From positions 1 to 6,085 of the forward strand of contig CANQZT010000096.1 of NCBI GenBank assembly GCA_947628335.1: 6,085 nucleotides of DNA, in the 5' to 3' direction. Source of the stretch: an uncultured Clostridia bacterium. Its GTDB lineage: Bacteria; Bacillota_A; Clostridia; TANB77; CAG-508. Shown piece after piece: positions 1 to 6,066 of the stretch; the first letter of the stretch is position 1, and each line of letters opens with the position of its first letter. The translations under genes were made by a program, and so were the position numbers. The notes under the pieces are model-generated. The model did no database searches. It was not told the origin of the DNA and saw only the letters and a list, made by a program, of their open reading frames with translations.

Positions 1-184
1 TGCGTACCCTATAGGAACTATAATTTATATACCAGCTTTGAAGAACAAACCAAATGGAGGATGGTTTATAGTTCAGGATAGAGGAGGAGCAATATCAAAT
101 AATAAATTAGATATTTACATGGGAACACATGCAAGTGCAATACAATTTGGAAGAAGAAGTCTAGAATGTTATGTATATATGTAA
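1..184 (+). CDS. C-terminal end of a 3D-domain protein (cell-wall hydrolase-like), 5' truncated by window
   Basis: Sixty residues are readable in frame 2 up to the TAA at 182-184; the start lies left of the window. The segment matches the end of the 3D domain, named for three conserved Asp residues. It begins with a P-x-G-T turn and an IYIP strand, then VQDRGGAI (second Asp), then LDIYM (third Asp), and ends with the A-x-x-FGRR closing motif and a final hydrophobic strand. The first Asp would lie outside the window. In the family this double-psi beta-barrel fold is related to MltA-type lytic transglycosylases, and it often forms the C-terminus of secreted or wall-bound proteins of Firmicutes, such as resuscitation-factor-like, YabE-like and YorM-like proteins. 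The domain ends right at the stop, as is usual. Which N-terminal domains are present (G5, LysM, DUF348, SH3) cannot be seen. It is transcriptionally separated from purD by a terminator. Confidence 0.5.
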   Translation, partial: AYPIGTIIYIPALKNKPNGGWFIVQDRGGAISNNKLDIYMGTHASAIQFGRRSLECYVYM

Positions 185-191
185 TAAATAT

Positions 192-225
192 AAAAGTCAA
201 GTATTTGCTTGACTTTTTCTTTTTT
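192..225 (+). terminator. Rho-independent terminator after the 3D-domain gene
   Basis: A perfect 10-bp stem (AAAAGTCAAG at 192-201 with CTTGACTTTT at 208-217) closes a 6-nt loop. A T-rich tail with one C follows at 218-225. It starts 8 bases after the stop codon. The stem and U-tract together make it a convincing intrinsic terminator. Its descending arm contains TTGACT, which doubles as a candidate -35 box for purD. Confidence 0.5.
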
Positions 226-237
226 AAAGAATATTAT
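209..237 (+). promoter_or_regulatory. Candidate sigma-A promoter of purD
   Basis: TTGACT at 209-214 (5 of 6 matches to TTGACA), a 17-bp spacer, and TATTAT at 232-237 (5 of 6 matches to TATAAT). The overlapping TATAAT at 235-240 would give a 20-bp spacer and is less likely. The predicted transcript has a leader of about 50 nt. The -35 box lies inside the 3' arm of the preceding terminator hairpin. No PurBox-like CGAA element or purine riboswitch fold was recognised in the short leader. Confidence 0.5.
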
Positions 238-284
238 AATGTTACAATTCATAATTTTGAATTTAAAATATATCTGTATAAAGT

Positions 285-289
285 GGAGG
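285..289 (+). promoter_or_regulatory. Ribosome binding site that decides the purD start
   Basis: GGAGG at 285-289 sits 7 nt before ATG 297 and only 4 nt before an in-frame TTG at 294. The spacing and the codon both favour ATG 297. The protein then begins MKKCLLLGNGG, with the first beta strand directly at the N-terminus as in other PurD proteins. Confidence 0.5.
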
Positions 290-296
290 AAAATTG

Positions 297-1598
297 ATGA
301 AAAAATGTTTATTATTAGGAAATGGTGGAAGAGAAGCAGTAATTGCAGAGTATATAAGCAAAGGATATTCACTATATTCAATCTTACCATATGAAAACCC
401 ATCAATAATAGAGGCAGTAGAAAACTCAGAAGGAAAATATATATTAGGCTCACCATTTGATAAAGAACTTGTAAAAAGTCTAATACAAGAAGAAGGAATA
501 GAGGTGTGTATAGTAAGTAGTGATAATCTATTACAAGATGGGCTAATAGATCTTGCAAAAAGCTTAGGTTTACAAGTATTTGGGCCAACATCCAATGGAG
601 CAAAAATAGAATGGAGTAAAACATATGCATTAGAAATAGTAGAAAAACTTGCACCAGAATTTATAATAAAAAACAAAAAAATAAAAAATATAGAAGAATT
701 AAATGACATAATAAATCAATATACAAATGAAAATTTTGTTATAAAGCCAGAAGGTCTAACAGGAGGAAAAGGAGTAAAAGTAGGAGGAATCCACTTTAAA
801 ACAAAAGAAGAAGGATATAACTATGCAAAAGAATGCCTAGATGAAAGTGGAAGAGTTATAATTCAAGACAAAATAGAAGGGTCAGAGTTTACACTAATGT
901 GTTTAACAGATGGAAAAAATGTAGTACCAATGCCAATCACATTTGACTATCCATATAGATATGAAGAAGACAAAGGACCAGGAACAGGTGGAATGGGATG
1001 TATGAGTTATCCGAATGGACTACTACCATTTTTAACAAAAGAAGATGTAGAAAAATGTGCAGAGCTTATGAAAAAAACAATAGAATATTTAAATAAAGAC
1101 AGTTTAGAATTTACAGGAGTGCTATATGGAGGATTCTTTAAGACAAACGATGGAATTAAATTTATTGAATTTAATGCAAGATTTGGAGATCCAGAAGCAA
1201 TAAATGTATTAAATGCATTGGAGACACCATTTGTAGAAGTAGTAGAAAATATAATAAATGGAAATTTATCAAAAGAAAACTGTAAATTTAGTGAAGACTA
1301 TACATTTACAGTATATGTAGTAAGTAAAGATTATGCAGTAAGAGCAAATAAAGAAGCAACAATATTTGAAATGGATACTAAAAAAATAACTGATATGGGA
1401 GTAAAGGTTTACTTTGCAAATGCAAAAGAAATAGAAAAAAATAAATATACATCAGTTAGCAATTCAAGATTGTTTGCAATTTCATTAAAAGGAAAAGATT
1501 TTGAAGAAATAAGGAAAAAAGTATATTTGGCAATAGAAGAAAATGTAGATAAAATATTAGATTATAGAACAGATATAGGGAAAATATATATTCATTAA
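297..1598 (+). CDS. purD: Phosphoribosylamine-glycine ligase (GAR synthetase), divergent archaeal-like type
   Basis: PurD joins 5-phosphoribosylamine to glycine using ATP, giving GAR; this is step 2 of purine synthesis, in the cytosol. At 433 aa from ATG 297 it has the family's usual length. Visible landmarks are the N-terminal LLLGNGGRE loop (residues 6-13), FGPTSNGAKIEWSK (95-108), and the ATP-grasp strand FVIKPEGLTGGKGVKV (147-162). These are followed by PMPITFDYPYRYEEDKGPGTGGMG (211-234), TGVLYGGF (273-280), the metal-binding EFNARFGDPE (291-300), and the C-terminal RTDIGK (424-429). The KPxGLTGGKGVKV, GSEFTL and PMP blocks read to me like archaeal PurD (from memory). Oddities: the usual GREHA is GREAV, the VGPEAPL block is SSDNLLQ (74-80), QDHKR is FDYPY, PNTGGMG is PGTGGMG, and the C-terminal GYP is absent. 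ATP-grasp and metal sites are kept, so it is probably active. PurD identity is secure; the subtype is inference. Codon use matches its neighbours. Confidence 0.5.
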   Translation: MKKCLLLGNGGREAVIAEYISKGYSLYSILPYENPSIIEAVENSEGKYILGSPFDKELVKSLIQEEGIEVCIVSSDNLLQDGLIDLAKSLGLQVFGPTSNGAKIEWSKTYALEIVEKLAPEFIIKNKKIKNIEELNDIINQYTNENFVIKPEGLTGGKGVKVGGIHFKTKEEGYNYAKECLDESGRVIIQDKIEGSEFTLMCLTDGKNVVPMPITFDYPYRYEEDKGPGTGGMGCMSYPNGLLPFLTKEDVEKCAELMKKTIEYLNKDSLEFTGVLYGGFFKTNDGIKFIEFNARFGDPEAINVLNALETPFVEVVENIINGNLSKENCKFSEDYTFTVYVVSKDYAVRANKEATIFEMDTKKITDMGVKVYFANAKEIEKNKYTSVSNSRLFAISLKGKDFEEIRKKVYLAIEENVDKILDYRTDIGKIYIH

Positions 1599-1638
1599 AA
1601 ACAATTAAGAGGTGATTTTTATCACCTCTTAATTGTTT
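1599..1638. terminator. Bidirectional hairpin terminator between convergent purD and purN
   Basis: A perfect 18-bp inverted repeat (1599-1616 with 1621-1638) closes a TTTT loop. It starts immediately after the purD stop and ends 4 bases before the purN stop. On the - strand the hairpin ends in a run of five T (complement of 1597-1601), giving a normal intrinsic terminator for purN. On the + strand the tail is only TTT, partly paired. It fits a shared terminator for the two converging genes. Confidence 0.5.
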
Positions 1639-1642
1639 AGGG

Positions 1643-2216
1643 TTAAAGTTTTCCATTAATAAATTGCTTTAAAGTCTCAATTAATTGTATTTTTTCAATT
1701 GCTTGAACTTTTGCACTAATTACTTCTGGAGTATCTGAACTCTTTATTTCAATTTTTGTTTGAGTAATAATATCACCTTTATCATACTCTTCGTTAACAA
1801 AATGAATAGTAGGTCCAGTAAATGGTTCTTTAGCTTCATATACAGCAGTATGAACTTTCATTCCATACATTCCAGGACCACCAAATTTTGGAAGTAAAGA
1901 AGGATGTGTATTAATTATTTTATACTTATCAATTAACTTTTTTCCAATCATTTTCAAATATCCTGCAAGTACAATTAAATCAACATTATAATTATTTAAG
2001 ACATCTAAAAGTTCAGTATCTATTTTATTTGCATCTTTATTTTTTATTAAATAGGTATCGATATTATTAGATTTTGCTCTTTCTAATGCATAAGCATTGG
2101 ATTTATCAGATATAACTAAACAAATTTTAGCATTTAAAACATCATTTTTTATTGCATCAATAATACTTTGAAGAGTTGTACCATTGCCGAGAAGCGAAAA
2201 CTACTAAATTATACAT
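1643..2216 (-). pseudogene. purN: Phosphoribosylglycinamide formyltransferase with a single-base frameshift near codon 10
   Basis: PurN transfers the formyl group of 10-formyl-tetrahydrofolate to GAR, step 3 of purine synthesis. From ATG at 2216 the frame reads MYNLVVFAS, then veers off after the ninth codon (RQWYN...) and stops at TGA after 19 residues. Removing one base near 2189 joins it to GNGTTLQSII and an unbroken reading to TAA at 1643, for 190 aa, a normal PurN length. In the restored protein the substrate-phosphate loop SGNGT (9-13), AGYLKMIG (84-91), catalytic Asn102 and His104 in INTHPSLLP, and Asp145 in YDKGDIITQ are all present. The GGPGMYGMKVH block after HPSLLP recalls the Bacteroidetes-type PurN rather than the B. 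subtilis type. An SD (AAGGAGAG, 2223-2230) and a good promoter precede the start. Nothing else has decayed, so this is either a very recent mutation, a sequencing error, or (unlikely) recoding. A TTG-started 104-aa C-terminal piece lacks the N-terminal subdomain and should not work alone. Confidence 0.5.
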
Positions 2217-2240
2217 ATTAATCTCTCCTTTTTCATACAC

Positions 2241-2269
2241 ATTATATCAAAAAGAATATTAAAAAACAA
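2241..2269 (-). promoter_or_regulatory. Candidate sigma-A promoter of purN (leftward)
   Basis: Read on the - strand: TTGTTT (2269-2264), a 17-bp spacer, then a perfect TATAAT (2246-2241). It is about 25 bp upstream of the purN ATG, so the 5' leader would be short and contains essentially only the SD. It lies back to back with the exoA promoter. Confidence 0.5.
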
Positions 2270-2273
2270 TAAT

Positions 2274-2302
2274 TTGCAAAATATATAAAAATAATATATA
2301 AT
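2274..2302 (+). promoter_or_regulatory. Sigma-A promoter of the exoA / AI-2E unit
   Basis: TTGCAA at 2274-2279, an exact 17-bp spacer, and a perfect TATAAT at 2297-2302. The ATG of exoA follows 24 bp later, preceded by a strong AGGAGG (2315-2320) at a 6-nt spacing. This is the best promoter match in the window. Its -35 box is only 4 bp from the -35 box of the opposing purN promoter, so the two may interfere or be co-regulated. Confidence 0.5.
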
Positions 2303-2326
2303 ATAAGCCGTATTAGGAGGAAAATT

Positions 2327-3082
2327 ATGAAACTAATTTCATGGAATGTAAATGGTCTAAGAGCAGTTTTAAAAAAAGGATTTAAAGAATTTTTTTTCGA
2401 TATAGATGCAGATATATTTTGTATACAAGAAACAAAAATGCAAGAAGGGCAAATTGAAAACTTTGAATTAAAAGGATATAAACAATACTGGAATAGTGCA
2501 GTAAAAAAAGGATATTCTGGAACAGCAATTTTTACAAAAAACAATCCATTATCAGTTAGCTATGGTATAGGAATAGAAGAACATGATCAAGAAGGAAGAG
2601 TAATAACATTAGAATATGAAAAATTTTATTTAGTAAATATATATGTACCAAATTCAAAAAGAGAATTAGAAAGATTGAGTTACAGGATGATATGGGAGGA
2701 TGAGATAAGAAAATATTTATCTAACTTAAATAAGAAAAAGAAAGTTATAATATGTGGAGATTTAAATGTTGCACATGAAGAAATAGATTTAAAAAATCCA
2801 AAAAGCAATAGAAGAAATGCAGGATTTACAGATGAAGAAAGAGGAAAACTGACAGAACTGTTAAATGCAGGATTTACAGATTCATTTCGTTACATTTATC
2901 CAGAAAAAATAGCATATTCATGGTGGTCATATATGGGAAAAGCTCGTGAAAAAAATATTGGCTGGAGGATAGATTATTTTCTTGTATCAAATGATGCAAG
3001 AGAAAAAATAAAAGATTCATATATATTCGAAAATATTTACGGAAGTGACCACTGTCCAGTAGGATTAGATATAGATATATAA
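2327..3082 (+). CDS. exoA: Exodeoxyribonuclease III / AP endonuclease (Xth/ExoA family)
   Basis: This is a metal-dependent nuclease of base-excision repair. It cuts 5' to abasic sites and trims 3'-blocked ends; many members also degrade duplex DNA 3' to 5'. At 251 aa it has the normal length of the compact Xth/ExoA family. All catalytic motifs are intact and in order: WNVNGLRA with Asn7, IQETK with Glu35, NIYVPNS with Tyr106, GDLNVAHEEIDL with Asp145 and Asn147, the DNA-contact stretch NPKSNRRNAGFT (157-168), WWSYMGKAREKNIGWRIDYFLV with Asp216, and GSDHCPV with Asp241/His242. There is no signal peptide, so it acts in the cytoplasm on the chromosome. It is first in a two-gene unit with the following membrane protein (12 bp between stop and start) and has its own promoter. 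The symbol follows the Bacillus name; xth would be equally valid. Confidence 0.5.
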   Translation: MKLISWNVNGLRAVLKKGFKEFFFDIDADIFCIQETKMQEGQIENFELKGYKQYWNSAVKKGYSGTAIFTKNNPLSVSYGIGIEEHDQEGRVITLEYEKFYLVNIYVPNSKRELERLSYRMIWEDEIRKYLSNLNKKKKVIICGDLNVAHEEIDLKNPKSNRRNAGFTDEERGKLTELLNAGFTDSFRYIYPEKIAYSWWSYMGKAREKNIGWRIDYFLVSNDAREKIKDSYIFENIYGSDHCPVGLDIDI

Positions 3083-3094
3083 AGGAGGAGAGGT

Positions 3095-4234
3095 ATGGAA
3101 AAGAGACATAATGTATGGGGAAAATGGTTGTATTGGTTTATTTTTGCAGTAGCAGTTATAGCAGTATATAAAACATTAGATAATTTTAATGATATTACCA
3201 ATTGGATAAAAGGAATAATTGATGTTTTAATGCCATTTGTAATAGGAATATTAATTGCATATTTATTTTATCTTCCATGTAAACAAATTGAACAATTTTT
3301 TAATAAATCCAAAATTAAATTTCTAAGAAAAAAATCCAGATTTATTAGTATAATGATAGTATATATAATTGTAATTATATTAATTGTAATAGCAATAAAT
3401 TTCATAGTACCAGCATTAACGAATAGTATAACAGATTTAGCAAATAATTTTGTTGATTACTATAACAACACGATACAAGGAATTAAAGACATACCAGAAG
3501 ATTCTATATTACGAAAATTAGATGTACAAAATATAGCAGATAGTTTATCTAATATTCACATAGAAAATTATATTAACTTAGAAATGATAGGTCAGTATGC
3601 AAAAAGTGCATTGGGGGTTGCTACAGGAATTTTTGACTTCTTTGTTGCATTAATTGTATCTATATATATTTTATTGGAACGTACACAAATATTAAATTTT
3701 ATAAAAAAATTAGCAGGAGCAATTTTTAAAGAAAAAACATATAAAGCAATAGGAAAATATTTTAATGATACAAATACTGTATTTTTTAAATTTTTATCAA
3801 GTCAAGTACTTGATGCAATTATTGTTGGGATGTTAACTTCAATTTGTATGTTAATTTTAGGCGTAAAATATGCAGTTTTATTAGGATTTGTAATAGGAAT
3901 TTCTAATTTAATACCATATTTTGGAGCAATTGTAGGAGTTGCAATTGCAATTATAATAACTATATTTACAGGAGGAATAACACAAGCTATATGGCTTGCT
4001 GTAACAGTTATAATTCTACAACAAATAGATGCAAATATAATAAATCCAAAAATTGTAGGTAATTCACTTAAAATAAGCCCATTATTAGTAATATTTGCAG
4101 TAACAATTGGAGGTGCGTACTTTGGAGTACTTGGAATGTTTTTAGCAGTACCAATATTTACTGTAATTAAAATACTTATAGAAGATTATATTGACTATAA
4201 AAATAACATAAAAAAATTAGAAGAAAATGAATAA
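3095..4234 (+). CDS. AI-2E family (UPF0118-type) multi-pass membrane protein
   Basis: This 379-aa polytopic membrane protein has the length and layout of the AI-2E transporter family (Pfam PF01594; relatives YtvI, YdbI, YueF, PerM). Hydrophobic segments are visible near residues 11-26, 42-60, 83-106, 172-194, 238-257, 259-289, 296-309 and 327-363. A hydrophilic, probably external, loop spans about 107-170. Family signatures in the C-terminal half are SNLIPYFGAIVG (270-281), the NPKIVGNSLKISPLLVI stretch (317-333) and GGAYFGVLGMFLAVP (339-353). The name comes from autoinducer-2 export reported for E. coli TqsA; other members have been linked to Na+/H+ antiport, so the substrate here cannot be named. 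A strong SD (AAGGAGGAG, 3082-3090) precedes the ATG and begins at the exoA stop, implying cotranscription with exoA. The C-terminus is a charged cytoplasmic tail. Confidence 0.5.
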   Translation: MEKRHNVWGKWLYWFIFAVAVIAVYKTLDNFNDITNWIKGIIDVLMPFVIGILIAYLFYLPCKQIEQFFNKSKIKFLRKKSRFISIMIVYIIVIILIVIAINFIVPALTNSITDLANNFVDYYNNTIQGIKDIPEDSILRKLDVQNIADSLSNIHIENYINLEMIGQYAKSALGVATGIFDFFVALIVSIYILLERTQILNFIKKLAGAIFKEKTYKAIGKYFNDTNTVFFKFLSSQVLDAIIVGMLTSICMLILGVKYAVLLGFVIGISNLIPYFGAIVGVAIAIIITIFTGGITQAIWLAVTVIILQQIDANIINPKIVGNSLKISPLLVIFAVTIGGAYFGVLGMFLAVPIFTVIKILIEDYIDYKNNIKKLEENE

Positions 4235-4250
4235 AAAGGTCTATACTTTT

Positions 4251-4279
4251 TTGAAAGAATCTCTTATAATAAATATAGA
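4251..4279 (+). promoter_or_regulatory. Weak candidate promoter for purF
   Basis: In the 70-bp gap before purF, TTGAAA (4251-4256) is followed after 17 bp by TATAGA (4274-4279). A perfect TATAAT also occurs at 4265-4270 but has no recognisable -35 at 16-18 bp. Either could be real, or purF may be read through from the exoA/AI-2E unit, because no convincing terminator separates them. The 6-bp AAAAAG/CTTTTT hairpin at 4233-4251 is weak. The SD for purF is AAGGATGAGG at 4291-4300. Confidence 0.5.
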
Positions 4280-4304
4280 TGATTACAATAAAGGATGAGG
4301 ATTT

Positions 4305-5723
4305 ATGTTTAACAAATTAAAAGAGGAATGTGGAGTTTTTGGAATATACTCAGAAAAAAAAGAAGAAAATGTAGCATATTATACATGTATAGGACTTTCT
4401 TCATTACAACATAGAGGAGAAGAAAGTTGTGGGATTGCAATTAATAAGGGAGGTATAATCTCTTACCATAAAGATGTAGGATTAGTATCAGATGTGTTTG
4501 ATCAAAAGAAAATTGATGAATTTTCTTTAGGAAAAATGGCTATAGGTCATGTTAGATATTCAACAACAGGTGCACCAAAAAAAGAAAATGCACAACCAAT
4601 AGTTATTCGTCATGCAAAAGGCAATATGGCAGTGGTACATAATGGAAATTTAACAAATGCAGTAGAATTAAGAAAAGAACTTCAAGAAAATGGAGCAATT
4701 TTTAATTCAACATCAGATACAGAAGTTATAGCATATATTATTACGCGTGAAAGATTAAAAACAAAATCTATAGAAGAAGCAGTTATAAATACAATGAAAT
4801 ATATAAAAGGAGCATATTCATTGTTAGTAATGAGTTCTCAAAAGCTTATAGCAGTTCGCGATCCACAAGGATTTAGACCTCTATGTATAGGTGAGTTAGA
4901 TAAAGATATAGTCTTTTCATCAGAAAGTTGTGCATTAGACATAATGGGAGCGAAATTTATACGAGATGTAAAGCCTGGAGAAGTAGTAGTTGTAACAAAT
5001 AATGAAATGCAATCATATGATTGTAAAGATGGTCAAAAAGATGGATTATGTATTTTTGAATATATATATTTTGCAAGACCAGATTCTACAATAGATGGAA
5101 TGAATGTACACCATTTTAGAGAAGAAGTAGGAAAAAGTTTAGCAAGACAAGCACCAGTTGATGCAGATTTTGTTGCTGGAGTTCCAGACTCAGGATTAGA
5201 TGCAGCATTAGGTTATTCAAAGCAATCTAAAATACCATATGATATGGCATTCATAAAAAGTAAGTATATAGGAAGAACATTTATACAATCAACACAAACT
5301 AGGAGAAAAAAGCAAATATTATTAAAATTAAACCCAATTAAAAATACAGTAAAAGGAAAAAGAATCATATTAATAGATGATTCAATAGTAAGAGGAAATA
5401 CACTTATAAGGTTAGTAAAAACTTTAAGAACAGCAGGAGCAAAAGAAATTCATTTACGAATTGCATCTCCAAAATTTATTGATATATGTTATTTTGGAAC
5501 AGATGTTGCTAAGAAAGATGAATTAATAGCAGTAGGAAAAACGACAGAGCAAATTTGCAAAGAAATAGGTGCAGATTCCTTAGAATATTTAAGTTTAGAT
5601 AATTTAAGAAAAATTGCAAAAGAATCTAATATGAAAGGATTTTGTGAAGGATGTTTTACAGGGAAATATCCAATCGAAGTACCAGATGAGATACAAAAAG
5701 ATAAATTTGAACCAATATTTTAA
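4305..5723 (+). CDS. purF: Amidophosphoribosyltransferase (glutamine PRPP amidotransferase), Fe-S type
   Basis: PurF makes 5-phosphoribosylamine from PRPP and glutamine, the committing step of purine synthesis; its product is PurD's substrate. At 472 aa it has full length. The N-terminal Ntn glutaminase domain carries CGVFGI with nucleophile Cys9 after an 8-residue propeptide ending in Glu-Glu. It also has LQHRGEES (34-41), HVRYSTTG (82-89), HNGNLTN (112-118) and SDTE (137-140). The C-terminal phosphoribosyltransferase domain has the PRPP loop IILIDDSIVRGNT (354-366) and VPDSG (293-297). Four cysteines match the B. subtilis [4Fe-4S] ligands: Cys249 before FEYIYF, Cys395 in DICYFG, and Cys447 and Cys450 in GFCEGCFTGKYP. 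So this is the oxygen-sensitive Bacillus-type enzyme with propeptide processing, known there to be feedback-inhibited by purine nucleotides. It lies 70 bp after the membrane protein gene, and a long palindrome follows it. Confidence 0.5.
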   Translation: MFNKLKEECGVFGIYSEKKEENVAYYTCIGLSSLQHRGEESCGIAINKGGIISYHKDVGLVSDVFDQKKIDEFSLGKMAIGHVRYSTTGAPKKENAQPIVIRHAKGNMAVVHNGNLTNAVELRKELQENGAIFNSTSDTEVIAYIITRERLKTKSIEEAVINTMKYIKGAYSLLVMSSQKLIAVRDPQGFRPLCIGELDKDIVFSSESCALDIMGAKFIRDVKPGEVVVVTNNEMQSYDCKDGQKDGLCIFEYIYFARPDSTIDGMNVHHFREEVGKSLARQAPVDADFVAGVPDSGLDAALGYSKQSKIPYDMAFIKSKYIGRTFIQSTQTRRKKQILLKLNPIKNTVKGKRIILIDDSIVRGNTLIRLVKTLRTAGAKEIHLRIASPKFIDICYFGTDVAKKDELIAVGKTTEQICKEIGADSLEYLSLDNLRKIAKESNMKGFCEGCFTGKYPIEVPDEIQKDKFEPIF

Positions 5724-5752
5724 AATAAAAGACTATGGTAATGGCGTTACGG

Positions 5753-5804
5753 TTTAACATATTAATCCACCAATTATTAATAATTGGTGGATTAATATGT
5801 TAAA
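5753..5804. repeat. Perfect 52-bp palindrome between purF and the convergent Rpn-like gene
   Basis: The 26-bp arms (5753-5778 and 5779-5804) are exact reverse complements without mismatch. As RNA this would be a 24-bp stem with a 4-nt loop around a central AATTATT/AATAATT, with CCACC/GGTGG as the only GC-rich block. It begins 29 bp after the purF stop and ends one base before the Rpn-like gene's stop. Its position suggests a shared terminator for two convergent genes, but neither strand has a T-run after the hairpin, unlike the other two hairpins in this window. It could instead be a mobile palindromic element or a fold that stabilises transcript ends. Confidence 0.5.
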
Positions 5805-5805
5805 A

Positions 5806-6066
5806 CTATACTAGGTTTAATTCTTTTTGTATTTTTTTGATTTCTTCATAACTGACTTTACTGTATAATTTAATCTTTTCAATACTCTCACCATTTTTTA
5901 GCATTTCTTTAACAATTTCAGTTACTACTTCGGCTCTACCTTCAGCTTTACCCTCGGCTCTACCTTCAGCTTTACCCTCAGCTTTACCCTCAGCTTTACC
6001 CTCAGCTCTACCTTCGGCTCTATCTCTGCGAATATCTTCGATTAAATATTGCCATGCACATTTCAT
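5806..6066 (-). CDS. Possible internally initiated short form (RpnS-like, 86 aa) of the Rpn-like gene
   Basis: An in-frame ATG at 6064-6066 is preceded by AAAAGGAG (complement of 6078-6085) with an 11-nt spacer, which is long but usable. An alternative GTG at 6076-6078 overlaps that SD and is too close to use it. The product would contain just the repeat helix and terminal helical domain. In E. coli, Rpn genes are reported to encode such C-terminal proteins from internal starts; they dimerise through the repeat-bearing helix and block the toxic full-length nuclease. Here the start is predicted from sequence only. If no upstream nuclease domain exists, this is simply the start of a small or remnant gene. 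Confidence 0.5.
   Translation of the reverse strand: MKCAWQYLIEDIRRDRAEGRAEGKAEGKAEGKAEGRAEGKAEGRAEVVTEIVKEMLKNGESIEKIKLYSKVSYEEIKKIQKELNLV

Noticed and set aside
226..296. Purine riboswitch or PurBox ahead of purD
   Set aside because: The leader is about 50-70 nt, without the conserved purine-aptamer elements or a CGAA-type PurBox; there is no support for either.
209..394. 61-codon + strand frame overlapping the purD start
   Set aside because: It starts inside the terminator/promoter region and overlaps purD in another frame, with no SD and no recognisable domain.
169..709. Two long antisense open frames over the start of purD
   Set aside because: Their products are low-complexity, Leu/Phe/Ile/Ser-rich strings produced by AT-rich coding bias on the opposite strand; they lack convincing SDs and overlap a clear purD.
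2189..2200. Programmed +1 frameshift at TCT-CGG-C in purN
   Set aside because: A rare CGG in the A site followed by GGC recalls the yeast Ty1 pattern (CUU-AGG-C), but a Ser tRNA on UCU would re-pair poorly with CUC, and no stimulatory element was seen. A mutation or sequencing error is simpler.
2242..2544. Antisense open frame over the exoA promoter and start
   Set aside because: A hydrophobic, low-complexity shadow of exoA that would also read through two well-formed promoters.
3095..4234. Calling the membrane protein an autoinducer-2 exporter
   Set aside because: The family name does not establish the substrate, no quorum-sensing gene is nearby, and relatives have other proposed functions.
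4233..4251. Small AAAAAG/CTTTTT hairpin after the AI-2E gene as a terminator
   Set aside because: Only six mostly A-T pairs with a 7-nt loop; too weak to claim termination, so readthrough into purF remains possible.
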